Assembly: GCA_028345965.1 (NCBI GenBank)
Contig: JAOMEP010000002.1
Span: 1-64,000, forward strand
Direction of reading: 5' to 3'
Length of the DNA: 64,000 nt
Source of the DNA: Candidatus Nitrosopelagicus sp.
GTDB lineage: Archaea; Thermoproteota; Nitrososphaeria; Nitrososphaerales; Nitrosopumilaceae
Part shown: positions 19,825 to 30,353 of the stretch, piece by piece
Numbering within the stretch: position 1 is the first letter of the stretch
How the letters are laid out: each line of letters starts with the position of its first letter
Notes under the pieces: model-generated
Told to the model about the DNA's origin: nothing
Seen by the model: only the letters and a program-made list of their open reading frames with translations
Database searches by the model: none
Position numbers and translations under genes: made by a program

Positions 19825-21139
19825 CAGTAGTTATCAGTTTTGAAATGCTCTTTTTAACAGATTTGCTTTGTTTGTCTTTTCCACTTGTAATTTTAAATCC
19901 CTTTTTGAAATCATTTCTTAATCCCTTTGGAATTCCTGATTGTCCGATATGATTTTTAATTAAATCATTAAGGTATGTTTTGGCATTTTCATATCTTCGA
20001 GTTTGTAATGATTGCAATTTCCCTTCCTTATCTGTCCACATTAATTTTGATTTTTTGGAATTAATATTGATAAATTTGGTTGCAAACTCACCAGAAAACA
20101 CATCCGGTCCTGTTCTTATTTCATTTTTTGATATGGTTAGTGATTCTAGTAAGAATAACAAACTAGCTTTTGTTTCGTCATATGCTATGGCATCATTTCT
20201 AAGAACATTAAATCCCTCATTAATCATTTGAGATTCAATTGAGCTAGACGCACGCTTAATCTGCCCATAAACAATGTCATCACTCCTTTTTTTGTATGTA
20301 AAATTCACAACTAGTAAATTTTTTGCAATTTCAGCAGGAATTTTAATTTTTGATTTTTCCTTAAAGTATGAAATTGAATTTTTCTTTAAGAAATTTCTAG
20401 CAATTAAAATGAAATTTGTAACATTTTGAATTGATATTGCGGCTCCAAGATTTCTATTCCTATCTATTGGATCAATTATTACTATTGAAGATTCGAATTT
20501 TCTTGGAGATTCTCCAATCATTTCATTATTTTGCACTTTTGCAATTCTCTTTAACACGTTTTCAAAGCTACCCAGATAGTAAACTAAAACTTCACAAACA
20601 TAACCACTAAATCCCTGCTTTGCAATCTCTGCTCCATACATTCCGTTAATTTTTAAAAAACATTTCAAAACTCTAATGTCATCTTTCATTGAACCCGTTA
20701 GTTTTTCGCTCATAAACTCTGTATGAAATGTTGATCTATCAGCTGCACTTTTCCATTCTCCTTTTTTAATATCATAACATGGTACAACATTAACTCCTAC
20801 TCCATCAATCTCTGCTTCAACAAATGGATGTTCAGAATATCTTACATACGGTTTGAATTTTTTTAGTGAATCAAATCCAATTTTTTTACCAATTATTTCA
20901 AAATTTTTTTCAGTTGTTGTTTTTTTAAATTTTACAAAAATGTCAATATCAATTTTTTCTGGAGTCCACGTTTCTTTTGCATATGAGCCCCCAAAATGTA
21001 CTGACACGATCGCTTTTTGTTTCTCAGCTTCTTTGTTTACAAGACTAAAGACCTGATTTGCAATTTTATCCACTTTTTTTCTTAGTATGTTGTTTGGAAT
21101 TGCTATTTGTTTTGATTTTTTTATGATATCACTTTTCAT
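19799..21139 (-). CDS. cca: Archaeal CCA-adding enzyme (tRNA nucleotidyltransferase)
   Basis: FGGSYAKETWTPEKIDIDIFVKF; size and domain order of archaeal CCA enzyme. Confidence 0.92.
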   Translation of the reverse strand: MKSDIIKKSKQIAIPNNILRKKVDKIANQVFSLVNKEAEKQKAIVSVHFGGSYAKETWTPEKIDIDIFVKFKKTTTEKNFEIIGKKIGFDSLKKFKPYVRYSEHPFVEAEIDGVGVNVVPCYDIKKGEWKSAADRSTFHTEFMSEKLTGSMKDDIRVLKCFLKINGMYGAEIAKQGFSGYVCEVLVYYLGSFENVLKRIAKVQNNEMIGESPRKFESSIVIIDPIDRNRNLGAAISIQNVTNFILIARNFLKKNSISYFKEKSKIKIPAEIAKNLLVVNFTYKKRSDDIVYGQIKRASSSIESQMINEGFNVLRNDAIAYDETKASLLFLLESLTISKNEIRTGPDVFSGEFATKFININSKKSKLMWTDKEGKLQSLQTRRYENAKTYLNDLIKNHIGQSGIPKGLRNDFKKGFKITSGKDKQSKSVKKSISKLITTDDTAFSTN

Positions 21140-21675
21140 TTTGCATTAACCTCCAGTAAATCTGAATATTCTGGCCCCTTTGGACTTAAAACACTTCTTT
21201 TTACTTTGATTTTTGATACAGTTTGTATACCAAATTCAATAGTCTGATAATCTTTCATCATGACTGAAATGTCGTTAATTTTCTTTTTTACTCTAAAAAT
21301 TGTCAAGTGAGGTTTGAATTTTTTATCATTTTCAAAACCCAATGATGTTAATTTTATTCCTATTTCATTTGCTATAGAGGTTAATTTCTCTACACCATTT
21401 TCATCAATTCCAATCCAGATTACTCGTGGATTTTTTAAATTTGGAAATCCTCCTACACCTTTCAACGATAAATCAAAAGAAGAAAATGATATTTTCTTAA
21501 TAGTATCTTTTACTTGTTCACATTTACTTTCATCAATTTCTCCTAAAAATTTCAACGTAAAATGAATCTGATCAATTTTTGTGGGTTTTGCATCAATCTG
21601 AACATTTTTTTGGAATGTTTCAATATTCTTCAAAATTTTGTCACTAGAAATTTCTACTGCTACAAAAACTCTCAT
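21136..21675 (-). CDS. thpR: RNA 2',3'-cyclic phosphodiesterase (2'-5' RNA ligase family)
   Basis: Two H-x-T/S motifs: IHFTLKFLGEI, PHLTIFRVK. Confidence 0.9.
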   Translation of the reverse strand: MRVFVAVEISSDKILKNIETFQKNVQIDAKPTKIDQIHFTLKFLGEIDESKCEQVKDTIKKISFSSFDLSLKGVGGFPNLKNPRVIWIGIDENGVEKLTSIANEIGIKLTSLGFENDKKFKPHLTIFRVKKKINDISVMMKDYQTIEFGIQTVSKIKVKRSVLSPKGPEYSDLLEVNAK

Positions 21676-21739
21676 GAAAAATAAAATATTAGTAATTATT
21701 TATCGCTACCTTCATAGACTAGTCATTCAAAAATAATCT

Positions 21740-22288
21740 GTGTCAAAACTAGTTGTTTGTTTAACTGGAATGCCTGGTGCAGGAAAATCAACTATTGTTT
21801 CAAAATTAAAAGAAGGCGGTTATGAAACATTCAGCCTTGGTGATGGTGTTAGAGCTGAGGCTAAAAGACTAGATTTGGAACCTACAGGTGAGAATCTTGG
21901 TAAACTTATGTTAAATTTACGTGAAAAAAATGGACCAGGTGCAATTGCAAAATTACTTAAAAATTCTATTGAAAACTCAACTCATGAAATTATAATTATT
22001 GATGGCATACGTTCAATACATGAAATTAATGTTCTAAAAGAAACTGGAAATGTAAAACTTTTAGCTGTAAACGCATCTGCTGATACAAGATTTAATTTTC
22101 TTCGTGAACGTAAAAGATCAGATGATCCGTTAACAAGAGAAAAATTTGAAGAACGTGATAATCGTGAAATTAGTGTTGGTTTAGAAGAAATTATTGGACT
22201 TGCTGATGAATCAATTGAAAATAACAATATAACAATTGAGGAAATGGTAAAATCTGCAATCAAAATCTTTCAAAAGTGGATTGAATAA
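21740..22288 (+). CDS. P-loop kinase-like protein (UPF0200 / dephospho-CoA kinase-like)
   Basis: TGMPGAGKSTIVSKLKEGGYETFSLGDGVRAEA. Confidence 0.85.
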   Translation: MSKLVVCLTGMPGAGKSTIVSKLKEGGYETFSLGDGVRAEAKRLDLEPTGENLGKLMLNLREKNGPGAIAKLLKNSIENSTHEIIIIDGIRSIHEINVLKETGNVKLLAVNASADTRFNFLRERKRSDDPLTREKFEERDNREISVGLEEIIGLADESIENNNITIEEMVKSAIKIFQKWIE

Positions 22289-22671
22289 TGAATCAAAAAA
22301 CAACAATTCAAATTTTCTGTCAAATCAATCCATCTGAAGATCCTGAAAAAGTAAAATCTGCAATAAATAACATTTTTCCTGAAATAGAATTAGAAATATC
22401 TGATGCAGAAATTAGTGGAAAAACAAATAATTTTTCAATTCTGTCACAAATTTCAAAATCAATTCATGAAAAAAACACCAGAAACACCTATCAACGTATT
22501 CTCAAAAAAAATAGTGACGGTGACTCCACTTGGTTTTATCTCAATAAACAGGCAGCATTTGTAAATACTGTCGCCTTATGCAGTGAAGCAAACGAATCAT
22601 CTTTAGGTCCAATTAAGATAATTTTACGCTCAAACGATATAGAACAAGTAATTGATTCTATCACAAATTAG
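22288..22671 (+). CDS. UPF0201/COG1325-like RNA-binding protein
   Basis: 127 aa, INPSEDPEKVKSAINNIFPEIELEI; start overlaps upstream stop. Confidence 0.65.
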   Translation: MNQKTTIQIFCQINPSEDPEKVKSAINNIFPEIELEISDAEISGKTNNFSILSQISKSIHEKNTRNTYQRILKKNSDGDSTWFYLNKQAAFVNTVALCSEANESSLGPIKIILRSNDIEQVIDSITN

Positions 22672-22748
22672 ACAACTAGCTATTTCTATCCATTTTGAGA
22701 GCTTTTTTTTAGCTCAGTTATGAAAAATCGATTTTTACAGCATTTGTT

Positions 22749-23036
22749 ATGAAAATACAATTAGCAATAATTGGCGCAGTATTGGTAGCTGGTGGAATTT
22801 TATTCTTACCTGAAACAATGAGTCAATTTCCTGCAGGTACATTAGTTCTTGATGCATTAGTTGCAGATGCCACTAACATTAAGGAATACAATCAGCATAC
22901 AAGCCAAGTCGGTGATACATTGTATGATGTTGGATTAAAGGCAGGAGATACAGTAGTAGATGTTGCAGGTCAAGTTGAAAACACTATTGATGAAACAGAA
23001 ATCCCTGAGATTGACTTTTTAAAATTTGATGAATAA
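22749..23036 (+). CDS. Hypothetical protein with N-terminal TM
   Basis: ORF 95 aa; N-terminal hydrophobic segment. Confidence 0.5.
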   Translation: MKIQLAIIGAVLVAGGILFLPETMSQFPAGTLVLDALVADATNIKEYNQHTSQVGDTLYDVGLKAGDTVVDVAGQVENTIDETEIPEIDFLKFDE

Positions 23037-23037
23037 T

Positions 23038-23934
23038 CTAAATTTCAATTTCAAGTAGATCTTTTGCAGCTATAACTGACTCGTGAATCTGTTTTGCTTC
23101 ATTTAGTAAAATTGATTCGTCATTATATCTTGCTGAAAAGTGTGTTAAAATGAGATTTTTTACATTTGCATTTTTTGCCAATTCTGCTGCTTCTTTTGCA
23201 GTTGAATGATTTGTTTCAATTGCTCTATCTTTTAGTTCATATGAAAATGTACAATCAAAGCTCATGTAGTCGCTATTTTTGAAAAACGCTTGTAATTTTT
23301 CAGTAGGACGTGTATCGCCTGAAATTCCAATTTTCTTACCTGGTCTTTTTTCACCTGTTACTTGTGATGAATTAATTTTCTTACCCTCTACTTCTACGGA
23401 ATTACCATTTTGTAACTCCTGCCATAATTTCCCTTCCGGAATTCCTAACTCTTTTGCTTTTTCTGGATAAAATACACCAGCTTTTTCATTTTCTATAAAA
23501 CAATATGAATACGCAGTAATTCCGTGTTGTGCCTCACAACAATTTATCTGATAATCTTTTTCGTTAACAACATTACCTTCATTTACAATTGTTATGAAAA
23601 CAGGAAATGGTAATCCAAAATTTAATACTTTGATATTTGCAGTAATGAATTCTTCAATTCCAGCTGGCCCATAAATCTCAACAGCTTCTGTTCTCTTTTG
23701 TAATGACATTGTTTGTAAAAGACCCAAGACACCTAAACAATGATCTCCATGTAAATGTGTGACAAATATTTTCATTTTTTTATTCCACGGTAAACCTGCT
23801 TTCAAATATGCAACTTGGGCTCCTTCTCCTGCATCAAACATCAAAACTTCATTTTCACGAACAAGACAAATGCATGTTAATGAACGATCAATGGTCGGTG
23901 CAGCAGCTGAAGTTCCAAGATAAACTATTTTCAT
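23038..23934 (-). CDS. rnz: Ribonuclease Z
   Basis: THLHGDHCLGVLGLLQTM, GISGDTRPTE, LTHFSARY. Confidence 0.93.
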   Translation of the reverse strand: MKIVYLGTSAAAPTIDRSLTCICLVRENEVLMFDAGEGAQVAYLKAGLPWNKKMKIFVTHLHGDHCLGVLGLLQTMSLQKRTEAVEIYGPAGIEEFITANIKVLNFGLPFPVFITIVNEGNVVNEKDYQINCCEAQHGITAYSYCFIENEKAGVFYPEKAKELGIPEGKLWQELQNGNSVEVEGKKINSSQVTGEKRPGKKIGISGDTRPTEKLQAFFKNSDYMSFDCTFSYELKDRAIETNHSTAKEAAELAKNANVKNLILTHFSARYNDESILLNEAKQIHESVIAAKDLLEIEI

Positions 23935-23944
23935 AATGTTATTT

Positions 23945-24820
23945 TCATCTCAATGCATCAGAAATAACTCTTGATACATCTACTTTTGCTGATTCACCAG
24001 GTATGGTGTTTGTACTAATAATTTGAGTAACACCTGCATTTTTGATCTTTTTTGTAGCGTCATTAACCAATAATGCATGCGTACATGCAACAAAAACACG
24101 TCTGCATTTTTGTTTCTTTAAAAATTGGGTTGCTTTAACAATACTTCCGCCAGTACTAACCATATCATCTACCAGAATTAAATCTCGATTTTTCACATCA
24201 ACTTTACCAGAAAGTATATTCACTTTTCCAGTTTTTCTGTCTCTATGTTTTTTCAACGCAATGAAATCTGTTTTCAAAAGATTAGAAAATTTTTCAGCTC
24301 TTTCTTTACCCCCTAAATCTGGGGATATAACCAATGGATCTTTCATTTTCATTTTCGTAAAATATTTGACTAGTACTTCCATTGCAGAAACATTTTCTGA
24401 TGAAATTTTTAATTCTTTTAATGCTAATTTGCTATGAATATCAACTGTGAGAACTTTCTTTACACCTGCTGCTTTGAGTAATTTTCCAACCACCCCGATA
24501 GTGATTATTTCCCCACCAAGAAATTCTCTATCTTGTCTTGCATATCCCATGTAAGGAATCACTGCATATACTTTTGAAGAAAATTTTTGTACCTTTGAAA
24601 CAATACTCAATAATTCTAAAAGATTTGAATCAACTGGGGGATTAGTTGATTGAACAACTACAACTATGCTTTTTTTTGGAATTTGGTTAATTGTTATTTT
24701 ACTTTCTCCATCAGGGAATATTTTCTTCTCGGTCTTGATATAGGGTGATTTTAATTTTCTAGCAATTCTTTTAGCTAAATCTGATGATGCATCTCCACCA
24801 ACAACTGTAAATTTTGCCAT
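23945..24820 (-). CDS. prs: Ribose-phosphate pyrophosphokinase
   Basis: PYMGYARQDREF; LILVDDMVSTGGSIVKA PRPP motif. Confidence 0.93.
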   Translation of the reverse strand: MAKFTVVGGDASSDLAKRIARKLKSPYIKTEKKIFPDGESKITINQIPKKSIVVVVQSTNPPVDSNLLELLSIVSKVQKFSSKVYAVIPYMGYARQDREFLGGEIITIGVVGKLLKAAGVKKVLTVDIHSKLALKELKISSENVSAMEVLVKYFTKMKMKDPLVISPDLGGKERAEKFSNLLKTDFIALKKHRDRKTGKVNILSGKVDVKNRDLILVDDMVSTGGSIVKATQFLKKQKCRRVFVACTHALLVNDATKKIKNAGVTQIISTNTIPGESAKVDVSRVISDALR

Positions 24821-24845
24821 TAAATCAACGAATCAAAACGGATTC

Positions 24846-25457
24846 TTAAGTTTTCGTAAGACTATTTTTTACATTAATCTCCTTTCTTTTGAAAAAATAG
24901 CTTGTAATTGCTACTATACTAACCCCAATAATCTGTATTCCAAGCCAATCTAATCCCTGTAATGGTACTGCTTCAAATGTAAATGGTGAAAACAATGGGA
25001 ATTTTGTGGCTGAATTAAGTAAAACATCTGCTAAGAAAACATCAAATGCAATGTGTGATAAGACTGCACCAAATGCAACAGCACAAATTCTGATATCTTT
25101 TCCTCGTAGAATTACAAAAAATACCATAGACACAATTACTGCAAATGGAATTGAATGACTCATTCTTGAAACTAACTCTATATCCAAAAATTGTAGTAAA
25201 TGATCCGAATCTAAGAAGATTGCAAAACTTCCACCTAGAATGATGTATCTAATACTTAATGTTCCCAACCCAATTACTGCGCCCCAAAAAATATGACCTA
25301 ACACATGTTCATACGTAATACTACTCACTACAAGCGGATTTCCAATCACAACTGTAAATTCACTTTCAGGAAAAGAGCCACCAATCATTGAAAATGCAAA
25401 TGAGACTATTGCAAAAATTATTGAATTTTTTAAAATGAACTTAATAATATCTTTCAA
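24846..25457 (-). CDS. Hypothetical multi-TM protein
   Basis: 203 aa, several TMs, conserved-looking His residues. Confidence 0.5.
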   Translation of the reverse strand: MKDIIKFILKNSIIFAIVSFAFSMIGGSFPESEFTVVIGNPLVVSSITYEHVLGHIFWGAVIGLGTLSIRYIILGGSFAIFLDSDHLLQFLDIELVSRMSHSIPFAVIVSMVFFVILRGKDIRICAVAFGAVLSHIAFDVFLADVLLNSATKFPLFSPFTFEAVPLQGLDWLGIQIIGVSIVAITSYFFKRKEINVKNSLTKT

Positions 25458-25494
25458 TATGTGTTTTGAATTTTTCCAAATAAATTAATCATTA

Positions 25495-27237
25495 CTATTC
25501 ATCTCCTGCTTCACCACGACCTAAATCACCTAATCCATACTCATCCATCACTTCATTACGCTTGGAATCTAGTTGATTAATTTCCTGTTCTTCACGTTTT
25601 TCATCACCTTGGTAAACTGTACGTATTGGCCATGGTATTCTAATATCGAATTTCTTGAACTCTTCGTACATAATCAGACGCATATCGCTTTTTGTCTTGA
25701 ATTGTGCGCCATAATCTCTTACGTAAACCCACATTGAAAAATCCAAAGAAGAATCATTGAACTTGTCAAATCGTACAACTGGCTGTGTTACATCCACATG
25801 AATATCCTTGTCACATCCACAACTAGGTTTGTTTTCTTCAAGATATGGACATCTATTTTGTCTTACAAGATGTCTTCCTCTTGCATCTGTAGCTTCAATC
25901 ATAGCACGTTTACCAACTTTGACTAAAATTGATGTAACTTGCCTTGGATTATTCAGATATGATACCCCAACATTTACTACTGCAGGAACAAGTTTGATTT
26001 CTTTTGTATAATTAATTATTTCTGCACTAACCAATTGTCGTGTAGGAATAATTGCAACTGATTCATTTAATCCATGACGAATGTATGTCACTCTTGGTGT
26101 AATTTTATGTACATATCCATTATATCCACTTTGTAATTGTATTCTGTCTCCTTCTTTGACAACCTTATCTTTTCTGATAAGAATATACGAAAAGTAATTC
26201 TCCAATGTTTCTTTTAATGCTAATCCAACACCAAATGCAAGTCCTCCTGTTGCAGTTGCTAGCACTATCAAATCTACTTCCCACCATGATACTACTCCAA
26301 CTAATACTCCAACAAAAATTAAAATTGGTAAAACCTGTTTTGCAGATTTTGGAACACCTTCTTTTTGTTTACGTGAGTGTCCCGGTGGTTTGTTTCCTGA
26401 AATTATTGATTCAAAACCTGAATTTCTTTTTTGTTCTCTCCAGATATCTATAGGATAAATCTCCTCAGGTAATACACCTGGAAATAATTTTCTTCCAGAT
26501 ACATTCTTTCCTGTTACACAAGCTTCAAAGTATAATTGATATTTTTTTCGTTCAGATTTTTTCCATTTTTCATAAGGTTCTTTAGAATTTTTTTCATAAC
26601 TTCCAATTGGGGCTCCCCTTGATGTCCGAAAGTTCTCTAAGTATTGTATTCCTTCATCGGTTTGCAAGTAACTATTGAATTCTTCTTCAGTTAGATCATC
26701 TGGTTTTTGTTTTGGTGGAATCCATTTGTATAATTTATGAAATAAATCGTCAGCATCATCTGGAAAACCTCTCATTTCTCTCCAGGCTTCAAAATCTTCA
26801 CGTTCAAGACGTGAACTATCACGTTTTGTTAATGCTATTGGAACTAACTGTGAAATTGTATATCCTATTACCAAAATATTCAATGTGTTTAGCATTTTTG
26901 CAAATACTTCACTAGGCGCTAGCTCTCCTTCTATTTGCATAACTGTTGACTCTTCATCAAATAATTCAAAAACTTGAATGTACATGTTTACAGATGAAAT
27001 TAAAGCAATTGCTAAAAATGGTAAAATTATTTTTCTTGCAAACCTTGCAACATGTGGTCTTGTATGGTTGAATTTTTGAGTTTTAATCCAAAATGAAAAT
27101 TTTCGATAAACTACACTAATCACAATAATTCCAATTATCAGTCCAATTACCGCTAATTGCAAAGATACTGATGATGCGATCAACTGTGATACTGTATCAA
27201 ATTGCCCAACTGAAATCTCACTAATTTCTTCTGCCAT
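25495..27237 (-). CDS. MscS-family mechanosensitive channel protein
   Basis: TATGGLAFGVGLALKETLENYFSYILIRKDKVVKEGDRIQLQSGYNGYVHKITPRVTYIR. Confidence 0.88.
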   Translation of the reverse strand: MAEEISEISVGQFDTVSQLIASSVSLQLAVIGLIIGIIVISVVYRKFSFWIKTQKFNHTRPHVARFARKIILPFLAIALISSVNMYIQVFELFDEESTVMQIEGELAPSEVFAKMLNTLNILVIGYTISQLVPIALTKRDSSRLEREDFEAWREMRGFPDDADDLFHKLYKWIPPKQKPDDLTEEEFNSYLQTDEGIQYLENFRTSRGAPIGSYEKNSKEPYEKWKKSERKKYQLYFEACVTGKNVSGRKLFPGVLPEEIYPIDIWREQKRNSGFESIISGNKPPGHSRKQKEGVPKSAKQVLPILIFVGVLVGVVSWWEVDLIVLATATGGLAFGVGLALKETLENYFSYILIRKDKVVKEGDRIQLQSGYNGYVHKITPRVTYIRHGLNESVAIIPTRQLVSAEIINYTKEIKLVPAVVNVGVSYLNNPRQVTSILVKVGKRAMIEATDARGRHLVRQNRCPYLEENKPSCGCDKDIHVDVTQPVVRFDKFNDSSLDFSMWVYVRDYGAQFKTKSDMRLIMYEEFKKFDIRIPWPIRTVYQGDEKREEQEINQLDSKRNEVMDEYGLGDLGRGEAGDE

Positions 27238-27395
27238 CTCTAATATTTTTTGAGAATCCTAAACTTAAGTTAGTAGATTTGTCGTCAAGTTTTAAAAAAA
27301 CTGTCAATTTTTTTCGAAAATATGCATTTTCAGGCATAATCTCTTCGTAAATGTCAGATCCTAAAGTTTAACAGAGGATTTATTGTAATTATGGA

Positions 27396-28772
27396 ATGGC
27401 TCAAACAAGTAATCAACAAGAATCGATCTGGACAATAGATTCTTCACCAAAGATCAAGTCATACACGCTTTCAAATCTAAGGAAAATTCCACAAATTGAA
27501 AATTTTACAGAAGAACAAATTTTTGAAATGGAGGTAGTTGGGCATGTTTTACCTTTCAAGGCAAATAATTACGTAATTGAGCAATTAATTGACTGGGATA
27601 ATGTACCCGGTGATTCAATGTTCAATCTAACATTTCCGCAAAAAGGTATGCTCAAACCAGAGCATTATGAAATGATGGCTTCAACTTTAAAAAATAATTC
27701 ATCTGGAAAGGAACTTCGAGACATGGCAAATAAAATCCGTTTACAATTAAACCCACATCCAGCTGGTCAAATGGAGCTAAATGTTCCAATGCTAAAAGAC
27801 GGAACTAAACTTTATGGAATGCAGCATAAATACAAAGAAACAACTCTCTTTTTCCCAAGTCAAGGACAAACTTGTCATGCATACTGCAGCTTTTGTTTTA
27901 GATGGCCACAGTTCGTTGGTATGGATGAAATGAAATTTGCCATGCAAGAAGGAGATGATTTAGCACAATATGTCAAAGAACATCCAGAAATTTCAGATAT
28001 TTTGTTTACTGGAGGAGATCCTATGATTATGCCGGCAAAAATATTCTCTACATATATTGATAAAATCTTAGATGCAGATTTACCAAATCTTAAAACAATT
28101 AGAATTGGAACAAAGGCCTTATCTTATTGGCCATACAAATTCATCTCTGATGATGATGCTGAAGAAACACTTGAAACATTTAGACGAGTAAACTCAAAAG
28201 GAATTCACCTTGCAATAATGGGGCATTTCAATCACTTGGCAGAATTAAAAACAGGTGCTGTAAAACTTGCAATCAAAAATGTTCGAGAGACAGGTGCTCA
28301 AATTAGAACTCAATCTCCACTTCTTACTAACATTAATGATGATGCAGATATGTGGGCTCAAATGTGGCAGAAACAAGTGGAGCTTGGTTGTATTCCATAT
28401 TACATGTTTGTTGTAAGAGATACTGGAGCACAACATTACTTTGGAATACCACTAGTCAAAGCACATCAAATCTTCCAACATGCAATTCAAAAAGTAAGTG
28501 GATTAGGAAGAACAGTTAGAGGTCCAAGTATGTCTGCTACTCCTGGTAAAGTTCAGATTGATGGTGTTTCTGAAATAAATGGAACCAAAGTTATTGTACT
28601 GAGAATGCTTCAGGGAAGAAATCCGGAGTGGGTAAACCGTCCATTCTTTGCAAAATATGATGAAAATGCAATATGGCTTGATGATCTAAAACCTGCTTTT
28701 GAAGATAAATTCTTCTTCGAAGACGAACTAAATGAAATTAAAGACCAGAAAATGAAAAACATGAATAGTTAA
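27396..28772 (+). CDS. Radical SAM protein, lysine 2,3-aminomutase (KamA) family
   Basis: Radical SAM CHAYCSFC; ILFTGGDPMIMP. Confidence 0.85.
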   Translation: MAQTSNQQESIWTIDSSPKIKSYTLSNLRKIPQIENFTEEQIFEMEVVGHVLPFKANNYVIEQLIDWDNVPGDSMFNLTFPQKGMLKPEHYEMMASTLKNNSSGKELRDMANKIRLQLNPHPAGQMELNVPMLKDGTKLYGMQHKYKETTLFFPSQGQTCHAYCSFCFRWPQFVGMDEMKFAMQEGDDLAQYVKEHPEISDILFTGGDPMIMPAKIFSTYIDKILDADLPNLKTIRIGTKALSYWPYKFISDDDAEETLETFRRVNSKGIHLAIMGHFNHLAELKTGAVKLAIKNVRETGAQIRTQSPLLTNINDDADMWAQMWQKQVELGCIPYYMFVVRDTGAQHYFGIPLVKAHQIFQHAIQKVSGLGRTVRGPSMSATPGKVQIDGVSEINGTKVIVLRMLQGRNPEWVNRPFFAKYDENAIWLDDLKPAFEDKFFFEDELNEIKDQKMKNMNS

Positions 28773-28798
28773 AATATGGATTTTTACAGGTAAATGAT

Positions 28799-29131
28799 AT
28801 GAGAAAAGAGTTTGTAGTTATGAGAATTGATGCAGCCCCGGACGGTGCTCCATATGTTCTAGTTACTCTTTCTTTAGCCAAGGATATGGCAGAAGGAAAT
28901 CAACCTCCAAACCCATCTACAACAAATGTTATGGGATTTTCTAACATGGATGACATGATGAAAAATCTAAATAAAATGATCTCTGGTGGTGGAATGCCAG
29001 GCATGATGGGCGGTGCAGCACCAGGAACAACATCAATCAAGCTAGATATGCACGAATACAAACAACTTGGTTTGTCTGTAGGCGATAAGGTCAATCTAGA
29101 CATCTCAAAATCTGAAACATTAGGCGTATAG
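28799..29131 (+). CDS. Hypothetical protein with Gly/Met-rich linker
   Basis: ORF 110 aa, MISGGGMPGMMGG linker. Confidence 0.6.
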   Translation: MRKEFVVMRIDAAPDGAPYVLVTLSLAKDMAEGNQPPNPSTTNVMGFSNMDDMMKNLNKMISGGGMPGMMGGAAPGTTSIKLDMHEYKQLGLSVGDKVNLDISKSETLGV

Positions 29132-29165
29132 ATCTCTTTAAAAATCTGAAATTTCTATAATTTTC

Positions 29166-29264
29166 ATGGGCGATAAATCTGACGAAATGGTTCAAAACCT
29201 CAAGATGGAACTTGATATTTACAAAGAAAAAATAAAATCCATTTTCTCCAAGAAAAAAAATTAG
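29166..29264 (+). CDS. Very small basic protein (32 aa)
   Basis: Own translation MGDKSDEMVQNLKMELDIYKEKIKSIFSKKKN*; in tight series with flanking genes. Confidence 0.4.
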   Translation: MGDKSDEMVQNLKMELDIYKEKIKSIFSKKKN

Positions 29265-29268
29265 AATT

Positions 29269-29808
29269 ATGAGTGCTAGTGAATTTCTACGAAATGAACA
29301 TCAAGATATTTTACGTCTTGAAAAAGTAATCACAAAATCCTACAAAGCATTGTACAATGGAGTAGATATCCCATTTTCTGATATTGATAAAATAAATTTT
29401 CTAATTGCAGAATTTTTAGATTCTGTACATTTTACAAGAGAAGAAGGATCTTATTTTCCCTGTGTTGCGTCTTATGATCATCTAAACAAGGAAATTCGTG
29501 AATTGTTAATTGAACATGAATTTAGCAGAAATATAGCAAGATCAATTTCAAAAAATCTCAAATTATGGAAAGAAGGTCAAGACAAACGTGAACCGGTTGC
29601 TAGATTTTTGAGTGTATATTCGACATTTCTGATAGAACACATGAAAAGAGAAGAAGCATTTTTTGAAAAAGCAGAAAAAGAAATTCTCTCAAGAGAGGAA
29701 GAACAAGAGATGTTTGAACAGTTCCAGTCTATATCTGCAATTGCAGAAAAGGTTACCTCTCTTTTAGAAGACATTGATTATCTAGAATCCCAAGATTGGG
29801 CAAAATAA
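29269..29808 (+). CDS. Hemerythrin-like HHE domain protein
   Basis: LRNEHQDILRLEKV, HFTREEGSYFPCV, LIEHEFSRNIARSI, IEHMKREEAFFEKAE. Confidence 0.75.
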   Translation: MSASEFLRNEHQDILRLEKVITKSYKALYNGVDIPFSDIDKINFLIAEFLDSVHFTREEGSYFPCVASYDHLNKEIRELLIEHEFSRNIARSISKNLKLWKEGQDKREPVARFLSVYSTFLIEHMKREEAFFEKAEKEILSREEEQEMFEQFQSISAIAEKVTSLLEDIDYLESQDWAK

Positions 29809-30353
29809 CATTCTTAAGCGGTAATTTCTCTGCCATTTACATGGCCTTTTGTTTATGGATGACCGGATTGCCTTGTTCAGGTAAAACCACCATAGTAAGA
29901 AAACTTGCTGAAACTATACCAAATCTAGCCATTTTAGATGGTGATGAACTAAGAGAATGGTTCTCACCAAAAGACTTTTCAAAAGAGGCAAGAGATGAGC
30001 ATAACAGAAGAGTTGCTCACTTGTCAAAATTACTTCTAAAACACAACGTTTCGATGGGCGTATCATTAATTAGCCCATACAAAGAGAATCGTGCAAACGC
30101 AAAAGAGATTATTGGTGATGACACCAAATTCTTTGAAGTTTATGTCAATGCTTCACTAGCACAATGTGAAGAGCGTGATGTCAAAGGAATGTATGCAAAA
30201 GCCCGTTCAGGAGAGATTAAGGGTTTTACCGGAATCGACGACCCATATGAAGCACCAGACAATGCTGATTTGGTACTAGATACTGAAAACAAATCTCTTG
30301 ATGAAAGTGCCGCAGAAGTACTGGAATTTTTGAAATCTAAGAATCTAATCTAG
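29796..30353 (+). CDS. cysC: Adenylylsulfate kinase (start possibly 29841)
   Basis: WMTGLPCSGKTTIVRKLAE...ILDGDELREWFS...ISPYKENRANAKEII. Confidence 0.9.
   Translation: MGKITFLSGNFSAIYMAFCLWMTGLPCSGKTTIVRKLAETIPNLAILDGDELREWFSPKDFSKEARDEHNRRVAHLSKLLLKHNVSMGVSLISPYKENRANAKEIIGDDTKFFEVYVNASLAQCEERDVKGMYAKARSGEIKGFTGIDDPYEAPDNADLVLDTENKSLDESAAEVLEFLKSKNLI

Noticed and set aside
22696-22725. GAGCT-T7-AGCTC hairpin as terminator
   Set aside because: Only a 5-bp stem; T-tract lies in the loop, so weak support
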